A stretch of DNA of 64,000 bases from Oceanobacillus indicireducens (GCF_014647195.1 NZ_BMOS01000018.1:1-64000), one strand, 5' to 3'. Shown: positions 26,041 through 35,192, counted from the first letter of the stretch. The notes: generated from the sequence alone by a model not told the origin. A program made the numbers and translations.

Positions 26041-26093
26041 TTGACATATACAGTTTAACTGTATAAACTTGAACTATATAGTCAGACTGTATA
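26041..26093 (+). promoter_or_regulatory. PadR-type promoter with two 19-bp operators
   Basis: TTGACA (26041-26046) and TAAACT (26064-26069), spacer 17. The perfect 9+1+9 palindrome TATACAGTTTAACTGTATA fills the spacer at 26047-26065, and a related, imperfect TATATAGTCAGACTGTATA follows at 26075-26093. The start-to-start distance is 28 bases. Paired sites over the promoter fit autorepression by the PadR protein encoded next. Confidence 0.7.
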
Positions 26094-26125
26094 ACTTAAG
26101 TCGAAATATTGGAGCGATAAAAGAA

Positions 26126-26473
26126 ATGGATTTAAATAAGTATTTACCTTTAACGGAAACAACGTATTATATTTTATTATCCTTACTCGAACCTGCTCAT
26201 GGATACGTTATGATGCAAAAGGTAGAGGAGTTGAGTAATCAGACGGTAAAAATTGCTGCGGGGACAATGTACGGGGCAATTGAAAATTTGTTGAAACAGG
26301 AATTAATTAAATCAGTGAAAAGTACAGACAAACGAAGAAAAACCTATGTTATTACGGAAAAAGGGATCGAAGTATTGCGACTAGATTGCGAACGTATGAA
26401 ACATCTTGTCCATATTACGGAACAATCGCTAGCTTTGCGAAAGTATGAAAATGGAGGGGTGGAAAATGTATAA
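26126..26473 (+). CDS. PadR-family transcriptional regulator
   Basis: A 115-residue winged-helix regulator: TETTYYILLSLLEPAHGYVMMQKV for the first helices, GTMYGAIENLLKQELI for the recognition helix and DKRRKTYVITEKG for the wing. The start is the ATG at 26126 with GGAG 11 bases upstream; the upstream in-frame codon at 26069 lies in the promoter. It overlaps the DUF2812 gene, its usual partner in Firmicutes. Confidence 0.87.
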   Translation: MDLNKYLPLTETTYYILLSLLEPAHGYVMMQKVEELSNQTVKIAAGTMYGAIENLLKQELIKSVKSTDKRRKTYVITEKGIEVLRLDCERMKHLVHITEQSLALRKYENGGVENV

Positions 26474-27077
26474 GCTTAAATTCTTTATTGACTTTGAAAA
26501 GGAAGAAAAGTGGCTAGAGCAAATGGCAAGGGATGGGTATCATTTACAACATGTGTTCTTCGGGTATCAATTTAGGCGAGGGGAACCTGAAGAAGCAACG
26601 ATAAAGGTGGATTACAGGGTATTCAAGAACAAAGAGGACTACATTGATTATTGCATGATGTTTGAAGACAGTGGATGGAAACATCTCGCTGGTACTAAGC
26701 GATCAGGAATCCAATACTTTCAAAAGATGGATGATGCCGCTGAAGATGATATTTTTTCCGATCAAGCATCAAGAGCTGCACGATATAAAAGGTATGCGAA
26801 GGTGAGTCTTGAATCAGCTTATAGTTTTTTACCACTATTAGTCATTTTTTATGTGACGGATATTATCAATTTGGAGGCATTCGTTAATCCGACAGCACTC
26901 TATTTAACGCCAGGCCTATGGGATAAAACAGGAACAGCATTTTGGTCTGCCTTTTTATTTGAAACACCCTTTGCACTCATGCGTGGTTTCGCCTGGTCCT
27001 TTATTCCAATCACAATCATCTTATATTTATTCTTCGGCTATAAGTCGAATAAACTGTATGCGCAACATACAAAATGA
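26466..27077 (+). CDS. DUF2812-family membrane protein
   Basis: A 203-residue protein with a soluble N-terminal domain (KLKFFIDFEKEEKWLEQMARDGYHL, then YRVFKNKEDYIDYC) of the DUF2812 type and two C-terminal membrane helices near residues 110-130 and 165-195. ATG 26466 follows GGAGGGG inside the end of padR. PadR-DUF2812 pairs recur in Bacilli and respond to cell-envelope stress in some cases. The exact role is unknown. Confidence 0.8.
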   Translation: MYKLKFFIDFEKEEKWLEQMARDGYHLQHVFFGYQFRRGEPEEATIKVDYRVFKNKEDYIDYCMMFEDSGWKHLAGTKRSGIQYFQKMDDAAEDDIFSDQASRAARYKRYAKVSLESAYSFLPLLVIFYVTDIINLEAFVNPTALYLTPGLWDKTGTAFWSAFLFETPFALMRGFAWSFIPITIILYLFFGYKSNKLYAQHTK

Positions 27078-27105
27078 ATGAATGATGAATAAAAGGAGTT
27101 AAACC

Positions 27106-27639
27106 ATGAAGAGAATAATCAGTTTCTCGCTAGTTTGTTGTTTTATTTTGCTAGCAGGATGCCAGGAAACTACTAAATATGATGATAAAGATGTAGCGGC
27201 GATTATCAGAGGAGAGGAGCTGACAGTTGGCGAGTTGCGCTTTTTATATCCTGATGACCAAATCCTCGATAATTTAGAGGGAACAATCAAAGGAAAATTG
27301 GCAATGCAAGAAGCAAAAGCCATGCAGTTAGATATATCAGAAGAGCCTACTGTTCATGTGCAGGATGTATATCCGGCAGAAGATAGTGATTCGGAAATTG
27401 CAAATGGAACGCGTGATTTTGCGGAAGCACAAGCAAAGAAATTCAACATGGAGCCAGATGTATATTTTGAGGAATATTTAAAGCGGACGCAGGAAATGAG
27501 TCATTATGTTATGGCATATATCAGTGAAATGATTGGGGAACTTGAGGATAACCCGGAAGAATATACGGAGCTTGGAAATCAGCTGCTGGATGATTTGTAT
27601 GAGAAGAATCTTGATGAGATTGAGATATTAATGGAATAG
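27106..27639 (+). CDS. Small lipoprotein, PrsA/SurA-N-like
   Basis: A 177-residue exported lipoprotein with lipobox LLAGC (Cys20). The mature part starts with DVAAIIRGEELTVGELRFLYPDD, resembling the N-terminal chaperone segment of PrsA/SurA proteins, and is then acidic and helical. No peptidyl-prolyl isomerase domain follows, so it would be a chaperone-only or unrelated form. RBS AAAAGGAG precedes ATG by ten bases. It may be cotranscribed with padR. Confidence 0.72.
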   Translation: MKRIISFSLVCCFILLAGCQETTKYDDKDVAAIIRGEELTVGELRFLYPDDQILDNLEGTIKGKLAMQEAKAMQLDISEEPTVHVQDVYPAEDSDSEIANGTRDFAEAQAKKFNMEPDVYFEEYLKRTQEMSHYVMAYISEMIGELEDNPEEYTELGNQLLDDLYEKNLDEIEILME

Positions 27640-27669
27640 TCATAAATAATAAAGAAAAAGGCCAGAAGG

Positions 27670-28344
27670 ATGCGAGTGTCGATGCAGATGAAGGATAAAT
27701 ATAATCTTTCTAAACGTGAAAATATATTTTTGGCAAAGAAGACATTAATTGCTAATATATACTACACGGCAAAAATTGAAGGAGTAAATATTACTTTCTC
27801 TCAAACAAAAACGATTTTAGAAGGCGTTTCTGTCAGTGATTTAGACATGGATGACGTGCAAAAAGTATTAAATCTAAGAAATGCGTGGAAGTATACGATG
27901 GATAAAATGGAAAAGCCGTTCAATCTTCATTTTGCAAAAAGGATAAATGAGTTCGTTGCATATAATGAGAGTATTGAATGGGGAGTTCTTAGAAATGGAA
28001 ATGTCGGTATTTCAGGAGTGGATTATCAACCGAAAATCCCTGTAGAGAGTGAAGTTATATCCGAAATGAACGAAATATTGAGCATTCCCCGGGTAACAGA
28101 AAGAGCTTTAACTTATATGCTGTGGGCAATGCGCAATCAATTATTCTGGGATGGTAATAAACGGACAAGCATTATTTCTGCCAATAAAATATTAATTGAA
28201 AATGGACGGGGTATTGTTAGTGTTGAGGAAAAGAATCTAGCGGAGTTTAATGAAAGGTTATCCAAGTTTTACGAAACGAACGACTATAACCATATCATTC
28301 ATTTTCTATATGACAAGTGTATATTCGGTATTGACTATGCGTAA
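27670..28344 (+). CDS. Fic-domain protein with altered catalytic motif
   Basis: Fic proteins usually transfer AMP using the motif HPFxDGNGR. Here the motif reads NQLFWDGNKRTS near residues 156-167, so Gln takes the place of the catalytic His while the Asp-Gly-Asn and Arg remain. An inhibitory-helix pattern TAKIEG (S/TxxxEG/N) is present near residue 35, as in class II Fic proteins. The length, 224 residues, is normal for a small Fic. ATG codons at 27670, 27682 and 27688 are possible starts; only weak sites precede them. Classical AMPylation is unlikely. Confidence 0.75.
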   Translation: MRVSMQMKDKYNLSKRENIFLAKKTLIANIYYTAKIEGVNITFSQTKTILEGVSVSDLDMDDVQKVLNLRNAWKYTMDKMEKPFNLHFAKRINEFVAYNESIEWGVLRNGNVGISGVDYQPKIPVESEVISEMNEILSIPRVTERALTYMLWAMRNQLFWDGNKRTSIISANKILIENGRGIVSVEEKNLAEFNERLSKFYETNDYNHIIHFLYDKCIFGIDYA

Positions 28345-28418
28345 TTCACTGCAAGTGTCGGTTGTTATCAAAGATTGATAACGACCGGTACTCCGTGATG
28401 ACGTTCTAACCTTCATTC

Positions 28419-29111
28419 TTACCCATCTTCCTGAAAAACACCATACTTCTCCTTAAATCGGTTCAAAGTCTTGATCCAAATCATACTGAACAAGAAAAGG
28501 AAAAAAACGTTAGATAAAGCGTGGGCTAGATCGAATAAGAAGCTCTGTGTGTTCAATAAAACAAATGTCTCTAGTGTCAGATCCCCAAATCCACTGAAGA
28601 ATATCCACATATTCATGACCCAGCCAAATATAAATCCAACGATGAAGCCGTAGATGAGGCGCCAAGCCATGTGTTTCATGAAGAAGGTATTTGCAAGTAA
28701 GCCGGCAATGAATCCGGCCATTCCCCAACAAACCATTTGCCACGGGGTCCACGGACCTTGGCCGAGCACCATGTTGGAAATAAGCGCTGCTGAAGCTCCG
28801 ATGACTAATCCGCTTTGGGGCCCAAGGGCTATCGCAGAAGCAATGATGACAAAGGTCGTCGGCTGGACACTCGGCAGTGCGGCGAAGGGAACCCGCGATA
28901 CACCTGCAATCGCTGCTAATACTGCGAGCATGACCATTTCTCTGCTTGTCATACTTTTCCTTGAGAAACGAATGATGGATGGAAGCAGAATCGCGATAAT
29001 AAATAGAATACTAATTAATAAATAATGCTGAACAATAAATTTTGGAAAAAAGACTAATAGTAAAAAGAAAATTGCTACACCGATGATGGTAATGCCTTTT
29101 TCATTTGCCAA
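28419..29111 (-). CDS. ECF transporter S component, probably cobalamin-specific
   Basis: A 230-residue membrane protein that would bind the vitamin. It has six to seven hydrophobic helices; the S-component features are SREMVMLAVLAAIAGVSRV and the QPTTFVIIASAIALGPQSGL segment, followed by GQGPWTPWQMVCWGMAGFIAG. The start is TTG after GGAGG. It is the last gene of an operon controlled by a B12 riboswitch, which is the main reason to call cobalamin (CbrT-like) the substrate. It overlaps the ATPase gene by 37 bases. Confidence 0.8.
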   Translation of the reverse strand: MANEKGITIIGVAIFFLLLVFFPKFIVQHYLLISILFIIAILLPSIIRFSRKSMTSREMVMLAVLAAIAGVSRVPFAALPSVQPTTFVIIASAIALGPQSGLVIGASAALISNMVLGQGPWTPWQMVCWGMAGFIAGLLANTFFMKHMAWRLIYGFIVGFIFGWVMNMWIFFSGFGDLTLETFVLLNTQSFLFDLAHALSNVFFLFLFSMIWIKTLNRFKEKYGVFQEDG

Positions 29112-30727
29112 CTTGCTTTTGCCTCCTCTACTGTAACTACTGTCGGAACTTGGCTATCCTTTGTAATCCGATTGATCATGGTCGTATAATAATCATTATC
29201 TTTGAAAAAGGCAGTCGTATCTTCAGTAACGATTACCTCCCCTTGGAACAGCATACTGCACCTCGTCACATGCTTTGCTGCAAATTCAACGTCATGGGTG
29301 ACCATCATAATCGTGACACCTGTATGCTTGACTGTTTGAATAATGGAAGCAAACTCCTCTTTGAAAGCTGGGTCCATTCCTTTTGTCGGCTCATCCAGTA
29401 ATAAAATTTGTGGATTTCCGATCAAAATGCCGACAAGTGCTGCCCGCTGCAATTCACCACCACTTAAATCATATGGATGTCTGTCTAGTAAAGCTTCCAT
29501 CTGAAATTCCTTTACTAGGGTTTGTACCTCTGTTTCTGATTTCCCGTGTTTCGTAGCCAGAGCAGTATATTCTTCCTGTAATGTCTCATGTAGAAAGTAG
29601 AGCTTTGGATTCTGTGGTAAATAGCCGATCAGCTTCCGGTCGATTTGTTTTACCTTCTTCCCTTTATATCGGATTCTTCCATGTTGGGCCGTAAGAAGGC
29701 CAGCGATAATTTTAAGCAGGGTCGATTTTCCAGTGCCGTTTCCGCCTAATATGGCTAACCATTCTCCCTCTTGAACGGTTAAGGATAAATTATTTAATAC
29801 TGGCTCTGTATGTTTTGAATAGCTAAAGTCGATTTCCTTTAGCTCAAGCAAAGGCTTTTCCGGCTTTACCTGTTCTTCCTGTTGTGACTGATTCGACGTA
29901 ATATCCATTCCCTTTAACCATTGCTTGGCTTCCTTTACATGGAAGGGGATGTCAGGCGTTTTTAGGATGCCTGTAAATGCTAAATACAACTGGGAAGCCT
30001 CTGGTAAGTAGGCCGTCATGTTTTCAGCTAATAACGAAAGAGCTTTCCGCGGGCTTTCGGAAAATTTAATTTTTCCCTGTTCCAGCACGACAATTCGGTT
30101 AGCTAAGGAAAATAATTCATTTAACCGATGTTCGGCAATGATGATCGTAATGCCCAATTCATCATTTAGCTGCTTTAATAAATACATAAAGTTTTTTGCT
30201 GCAATCGGATCGAGCTGTGCAGTCGGTTCATCCAGTATTAATATTTTCGGATCAAGCAAAAGAACGGAAGCGAGGTTGATTTGCTGTTTTTCTCCACCGG
30301 ATAGCTCGCTTGTGTCTTGCTGCAATAAATGATTAAAGCCAAAATAATGGACGATTTCCGCTGTTTTCTTACGCATTTCATTGGTTGAAAAACCTAGATT
30401 CTCCATGCCAAACAGCAATTCGTCCATTACGTTGCTCATGACAATCTGATTCTCCGGGTCTTGAAATACCATCCCGATATCTTTTGCTAAAGTGATGGCA
30501 TCATGTTGCTCGAATGGAATGCCTTGATAGTAAATCTCACCGCTCTTTGTCCCGTGAAGATTCAGCTCCTGCTTCATGAGGCGGATGAGTGTTGATTTTC
30601 CGCTCCCGGAAGGCCCGCATAGAACAACAAAATCACCTTCATGAACAGTGAAATTAATATCAGTTAACGCTTGGTCGGAGGAGTTCGGATAAGTGAAATT
30701 TAAATTTCTCATTTGTAGAAGTTCCAT
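29075..30727 (-). CDS. ECF transporter ATPase, two ABC domains fused
   Basis: Energising subunit of 550 residues with EcfA and EcfA' in one chain. The first domain has GPSGSGKST near residue 36, LSGGEKQQ and ILDEPTAQLD. The second has GGNGTGKST near 335, LSGGELQR and LLDEPTKGMDP. A linker of about 45 residues separates them. ATG 30727 follows AAGGAGGTC; the upstream in-frame ATG at 30781 lies within the permease gene. It overlaps the neighbours at both ends, so the three ECF genes are coupled. Confidence 0.87.
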   Translation of the reverse strand: MELLQMRNLNFTYPNSSDQALTDINFTVHEGDFVVLCGPSGSGKSTLIRLMKQELNLHGTKSGEIYYQGIPFEQHDAITLAKDIGMVFQDPENQIVMSNVMDELLFGMENLGFSTNEMRKKTAEIVHYFGFNHLLQQDTSELSGGEKQQINLASVLLLDPKILILDEPTAQLDPIAAKNFMYLLKQLNDELGITIIIAEHRLNELFSLANRIVVLEQGKIKFSESPRKALSLLAENMTAYLPEASQLYLAFTGILKTPDIPFHVKEAKQWLKGMDITSNQSQQEEQVKPEKPLLELKEIDFSYSKHTEPVLNNLSLTVQEGEWLAILGGNGTGKSTLLKIIAGLLTAQHGRIRYKGKKVKQIDRKLIGYLPQNPKLYFLHETLQEEYTALATKHGKSETEVQTLVKEFQMEALLDRHPYDLSGGELQRAALVGILIGNPQILLLDEPTKGMDPAFKEEFASIIQTVKHTGVTIMMVTHDVEFAAKHVTRCSMLFQGEVIVTEDTTAFFKDNDYYTTMINRITKDSQVPTVVTVEEAKASWQMKKALPSSV

Positions 30728-31587
30728 TTGATGACCTCCTTGCCTTCCGTCCAAATCGGTAAACTGATAAGTAAAATCCAACTAAGAAGATAGAACCAGC
30801 TATGCCCCTGTAACATCATAGATTCCAATTCCGGTGTCAGCGTGAGTATCGTTTTATTGCTCTTCCAACCGATTAGGGTCAGCAGACTAAGTAGAAGAAG
30901 AAAAACGAGCATCGCCCAATCCCGAGACTTCCAGAGATAAGCTTCATATTGACTTCTTTTCTGTAAACCATACCCGCGCGCGGACATGGAATCAGCGGTT
31001 TGTACTGCTTCTTCAAGCGAATAGGTTAATAGAATTTGGATAAATAACATGCCATTTTGTGCTTTCTCCCGTAGTTTCCCATCTTTCATGGAAACACCCT
31101 TCATTTCCTGCACGTCCTGAATATCCGCCAATCGTTTGCGAAATAGCGGCATAAAGCGAAGGGCGAGCATAAGAATCAACGCCCATTTCGGAAAGAATTT
31201 TGAAAAAAGATAGAGAAACTTATCGGACGTAATGATAATATTAAAAGTTGTAAATAAAGCTAATATCCCTGACAAAGTAAGAGCGATCATGGCACCTTGA
31301 ATGACCGCTTCCAAGTAAAAGGCCCGCGAAAAGAGTTCAAAGAGCACAATATTCCCTTGCTGGTTAAAAAGAGGTGTGAACACAAAAACGAACAGAGCTA
31401 AAAAGATAATCATGTATTTCCATTTATTCAGCTCGACCCCTTTATCAAGGATAAGATTCACAAAAATAATAGAAAGGAGAGCTGCGGTTAAAAAAACCGG
31501 ATGCTGATACATCATCAAACCGGCAATAACAATGATGTAGTAGAGCAATAGGACAAATGGGTGAAAGGAACGGAATCCTCTAAGCAT
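30709..31587 (-). CDS. ECF transporter transmembrane subunit (EcfT)
   Basis: A 292-residue membrane protein with five or six helices. Two Ala-Arg-Gly type coupling helices that touch the ATPases are seen, one near RFMPLFRKRLADI and the other as SMSARGYGLQKRS near residue 200. The opening SFHPFVLLLYYI is typical of EcfT of the CbiQ group. It follows the DUF4430 lipoprotein gene by 14 bases and overlaps the ATPase gene. Confidence 0.85.
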   Translation of the reverse strand: MLRGFRSFHPFVLLLYYIIVIAGLMMYQHPVFLTAALLSIIFVNLILDKGVELNKWKYMIIFLALFVFVFTPLFNQQGNIVLFELFSRAFYLEAVIQGAMIALTLSGILALFTTFNIIITSDKFLYLFSKFFPKWALILMLALRFMPLFRKRLADIQDVQEMKGVSMKDGKLREKAQNGMLFIQILLTYSLEEAVQTADSMSARGYGLQKRSQYEAYLWKSRDWAMLVFLLLLSLLTLIGWKSNKTILTLTPELESMMLQGHSWFYLLSWILLISLPIWTEGKEVIKWNFYK

Positions 31588-31601
31588 GTATCATCCATCC
31601 T

Positions 31602-32453
31602 TTAGTCTTCCAAGTAATTCTTTGTGTATCTCCAGTGCACTTTATACCCGTCAAAAATCTCATAGGCATCAGCACTTCGCGGAATCATAATTCCTTCAAC
31701 GAAAACATTCCAGCCACTAAGCGGACCTGCATCAAATTCGCCGAGACCGCCGATGCTTTTTACATAAGCGGTTGCCCCAGAACCGGTATAATCAACACTA
31801 ATCCCTTTACTGTTTAATGCACGTAATGTAGCTGCAAGAGCTGTTTCACCGTCCGTGATTTCAACTTCGGTCGGTGCTAGATTTGGTCCGTTTAAGTCAC
31901 CTGGACTTTCAACCGATACGAATGCTGTAGTTTTGGGAGCAGGTTTTGCTTCTTCTTTCGGTTTTGGGTTGGAGTTAGGTTGTTCATTCTTAGGCTGACT
32001 AGGTGTATTAGTATTTGTGCTATCGCTCGATTTAGATGTACCCGTATTTGCAGACTGCTTATTGGAGTTTCCGGCTGAATGGTTGGTATGATCCTTTTGT
32101 TGATTGGTATTAGGTGTTGACTCATTTGAATTAGCAGATTTATTCGTTGATTGGTTTGCGTCCGTCTTCGTTGTTGTCGATTCGTTGTCCGTATCCTCGG
32201 ATGAATCTGCAACTGTACTTTCTTTCTCTTCTTTCTTGGTATTTTCCTCTGATGCTTCACTCTCCTCTGCATCCTCATCATCAGCTTTTTCAGTGTTAGA
32301 ACGAACTTTGATTAATTCTTTCGTTTCCATAGAGACTGCCGATGTTGGAATAACTGATATCTTTTCCACTTGGATGGCTGCTTGCTGGCCACCACATGCT
32401 ACAAGTAGAATCATAGAAAAGGTGATAAGGGCTAAACGGAATACCTGCTTCAT
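31602..32453 (-). CDS. DUF4430 lipoprotein, probable surface B12-binding protein
   Basis: A 283-residue lipoprotein with lipobox ILLVAC. Residues about 65-190 are a low-complexity linker rich in Ser, Thr, Asn, Glu and Lys, a stalk through the wall. The last 90 residues form a DUF4430 domain, the fold shared with the beta domain of transcobalamin and intrinsic factor (ETALAATLRALNSKGISVDY, then GPLSGWNVFVEG). ATG 32453 follows AAAGGATG; a longer frame reaches into the repeat upstream. It would hand corrinoid to the ECF S component. Confidence 0.8.
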   Translation of the reverse strand: MKQVFRLALITFSMILLVACGGQQAAIQVEKISVIPTSAVSMETKELIKVRSNTEKADDEDAEESEASEENTKKEEKESTVADSSEDTDNESTTTKTDANQSTNKSANSNESTPNTNQQKDHTNHSAGNSNKQSANTGTSKSSDSTNTNTPSQPKNEQPNSNPKPKEEAKPAPKTTAFVSVESPGDLNGPNLAPTEVEITDGETALAATLRALNSKGISVDYTGSGATAYVKSIGGLGEFDAGPLSGWNVFVEGIMIPRSADAYEIFDGYKVHWRYTKNYLED

Positions 32454-32514
32454 AACAAACATCCTTTCTTTAAAAGGGTAGAATAATCCACTGGCAGTCA
32501 GCGGATTATCCATA

Positions 32515-32674
32515 GAGTGAAACTTCAATCAGTGGGGGTTTTTCTTCATCCTCATTGATTGTTAGTTGAACGAATCGGGGTGTTAGCGTCCGTTATCTCC
32601 CACCTAAACTTTCACGAAGACCCTAAAGTTTTGAGGTGGGAGTTTTACGGACGGTTACACCGGGATAAATATTA
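32515..32674 (-). repeat. Dispersed two-hairpin repeat, copy 3 (type B), inside the B12 operon
   Basis: Read on the minus strand it is the near-twin of copy 2, with the same TTTATCCCGGTGTAA opening, the CTCCCACCTC/GAGGTGGGAG-type hairpin, GTTCAACTAACAATC, the CAATCAGTGGGG palindrome and the GATTGAAGTTTCACT end. It lies exactly between the stop of the large anchored protein and the start region of the lipoprotein gene, so it would be transcribed within the operon. Confidence 0.85.
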
Positions 32675-35131
32675 CTCTGTAACTTTATTTCTGCGCTTAA
32701 TATACAATAGAGCACCGGCTGCGATTAGGATGAATCCCAATGCTAAGAGATTAAACATATTTGTTGCTGTCATTGGTAGTTTCTTACCTTTTTTATCTTT
32801 GTCATTATCTACTAGTGGCGGGGTTGCTCCGTCTTTATCATTGTCGGCAGGATCTTTCTGTCCTGTATCATGTTTAAATACCCCGTATGTGCTAAGGTGA
32901 TCGGTTGTTAGGGTGACAAATCCGGCTGTCGCATCATAAGTGCTGCCAGATAAAACGTCCCAGCTTTCCGTTTCTTCATTGAAATGGAATGCTTTTATTT
33001 GGTTAGCATCGAGGCCTTGCACTGCGTCTGCGTCAACTGCCAAGCCAATGATAATATCATGATCAAACTCGGAAACAATCGTTCCATCCACGGTTAAGGT
33101 AAAGTCATAGACAGCACCGATTGCTTCTTTAACACTTTGTTCAGCGAGATTGACTTCAATTGTTTCACCAAGTTCACGTAATTGTTTCACTACAGGAACA
33201 GGAATCGTGATGATCGTATCTCCGTTATTAATAACGAGCGGCTTGTCTGCCTGAACAAGGTAGTCGGCAGCTTCAGCTTCTACCTCAACTGTAAAATTAG
33301 CTAATTTGTCTGCATGATGTGGTGTTACTACGACAGCATGTTCAGTTTCATATTGGTGCAGGTTGTCTTTTGTTATGATAACTTTATTCGGATCGTCAGA
33401 TGGATTGTTTTTGTCATTGTTCCCATCGTTATCACCGTCACCCTCGTCATCGCCAGGCTCTTTCGTATCTTCCTTCTTATCAAACTTAAACACTGGACCA
33501 GTACCATTCTTGAATTGATCATAAGCAACTAATGCTAATGCCCCTTGGTTGATTGCGAAAACACTTGAAACATCATCTTCCGGTAAATGTTTAAAGCTGC
33601 CATCTTCCATTTGGAAGCTGATAAGGTGTTCTAGTAAGTTTCCGCCAGATTTTGTAAAGGCATCGCTTGTTGCGTCAACTCCGACAGCGGATAGGCCGAT
33701 AATGACCATTGCAGCGGATTCCGCTGAATACCCGCCATTAAACTCTTCATCGTATCCGCCTTTATCCCCTTGTTGTTTGCTCATAGCTTTAACTGCTCGG
33801 TCAAGTGCAGCCTTCACGTCCGCATCATCCGCATAAGCGCTTAAAGCAAGCAGGCCCATCCCAGTAATATCCGGGCTTGGTCTTTCACCAAAGAAGGACC
33901 AGCCGCCTGCATCCAGCTCCATCTCAAGGAATGCTTCAATGATGCTGTCCCGTGTCCATACTGTACCTTCTGGGGTGGGATAATTGAAACTATCAATTGC
34001 GAGCAAGCTATAAACGAGTTGGTTACTTAATGGCATTTTTTCATTCAGTAACATCTCAATCAAGTTGATGCCGTTTATATCTGTTGCATCATACCCGGCA
34101 GAAGTTAAGATAATAATGTTTTTTGCAATTTCTGTAGCATTCCCTGAGTAATCATCATTGATGGAAGCGGCTACTTCTTCGGCCATGTCATTTGAAACAT
34201 CAGCACCAGCAGAGTGAAGGGCGGAGAATCCGTACCAGTCCATTTCAGCTGGATTGGACGAGAGATAATTGATTACAGCTTGCAGGGCTTCTGTATAATC
34301 TTTATCCGCAACTACCTGTTCTTTATCTTTTTTCTTATCTTTTTCATTTACAGGTGGCTCTTCTGATTTCTCATCTTCTTTATCAGCCGGTTCTTCCGGT
34401 TCACACGAGTCATCGACGACAAGTTCAAGCGTGTCGCCATCTTTAACCGTATGACCGAGTAACCCAACTTGCATCATGTCGCCATTCATATAGGTCGACC
34501 AGTATTCACAATCTCTTTCTAATGGTTCACCTAAGTAATTCACAAATGTTAAGTATTCGGAATCAACGCTCACATCTACTTTTACATTTTGATTTGCAGC
34601 AGCTTTAATTAGAGCGTCATAGGCAGTCGTGTATTGTGGCATGGATACAGTAGTTTCTGTAATAACTGTCTCCCCATTTGCATCTACTGCAGAAACCGCA
34701 ACATCAAATACTTGAGGTTCGGCTGCAAGGTCTGTAAGAATAAATTGAATATTATCCCCGTTCGTTACTTCAGTTGAACTTGCTCCCATGTCTTGGAATA
34801 GGCCATTCACATAAAAGGACCAGAAGTTCGATTCGGGATCAGCAGCTACTCCACCAATACCCGTAATCATCTCGCCAAAGTCAAAGCTGTCCCATTCTAG
34901 TTGATCATCTACTTCTCTAATCACATCAAAGGCAGTATCCCCATTTGAAATTTCCACTGCTATAGTGTCTAATACTGCAGAACCATCTTCATCAACAGCA
35001 GAGATGGTGACAGCATTCTCCAAGTTTGCTGCATTTACGGTTTGCAGGCCGAATAATCCAGATTGCGAGAGAAATAGAATGGCAGTCATCACCACGATAA
35101 ACAGTTGCTGTAATCTACTATTTCGAACCAT
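32672..35131 (-). CDS. Cell-wall-anchored transcobalamin/intrinsic-factor-like protein
   Basis: A surface protein of 819 residues. It has a signal peptide to about residue 34, two DUF4430 domains (about 40-125 and 140-235, each with an aromatic WSFYVNG or WSTYMNG motif), an acidic Lys/Glu linker, a helical toroid (about 280-545) of the prenyltransferase/cobalamin-binding kind (LLALSAYADD, NGGYSAESAAMVIIGLSAVG, FAINQGALALVAYD), a second acidic linker, a beta domain to about 745 and a sorting signal LPMTA at 785 with a membrane helix and basic tail. Vertebrate B12 carriers combine the same two domain types in the other order. The B12 riboswitch upstream supports a corrinoid-capturing role. Confidence 0.82.
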   Translation of the reverse strand: MVRNSRLQQLFIVVMTAILFLSQSGLFGLQTVNAANLENAVTISAVDEDGSAVLDTIAVEISNGDTAFDVIREVDDQLEWDSFDFGEMITGIGGVAADPESNFWSFYVNGLFQDMGASSTEVTNGDNIQFILTDLAAEPQVFDVAVSAVDANGETVITETTVSMPQYTTAYDALIKAAANQNVKVDVSVDSEYLTFVNYLGEPLERDCEYWSTYMNGDMMQVGLLGHTVKDGDTLELVVDDSCEPEEPADKEDEKSEEPPVNEKDKKKDKEQVVADKDYTEALQAVINYLSSNPAEMDWYGFSALHSAGADVSNDMAEEVAASINDDYSGNATEIAKNIIILTSAGYDATDINGINLIEMLLNEKMPLSNQLVYSLLAIDSFNYPTPEGTVWTRDSIIEAFLEMELDAGGWSFFGERPSPDITGMGLLALSAYADDADVKAALDRAVKAMSKQQGDKGGYDEEFNGGYSAESAAMVIIGLSAVGVDATSDAFTKSGGNLLEHLISFQMEDGSFKHLPEDDVSSVFAINQGALALVAYDQFKNGTGPVFKFDKKEDTKEPGDDEGDGDNDGNNDKNNPSDDPNKVIITKDNLHQYETEHAVVVTPHHADKLANFTVEVEAEAADYLVQADKPLVINNGDTIITIPVPVVKQLRELGETIEVNLAEQSVKEAIGAVYDFTLTVDGTIVSEFDHDIIIGLAVDADAVQGLDANQIKAFHFNEETESWDVLSGSTYDATAGFVTLTTDHLSTYGVFKHDTGQKDPADNDKDGATPPLVDNDKDKKGKKLPMTATNMFNLLALGFILIAAGALLYIKRRNKVTE

Positions 35132-35163
35132 TTGTATACCCCCATCTTATGTATTTTTACCAA

Positions 35164-35192
35164 TAAAAAAACATCTCTACCTTTAGAGATGT
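35164..35192 (-). terminator. Riboswitch-controlled terminator
   Basis: On the minus strand ACATCTCT pairs with AGAGATGT around a short loop, followed by seven T. It lies between the B12 aptamer and the first gene of the operon, as in transcription-attenuating riboswitches. Confidence 0.85.
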
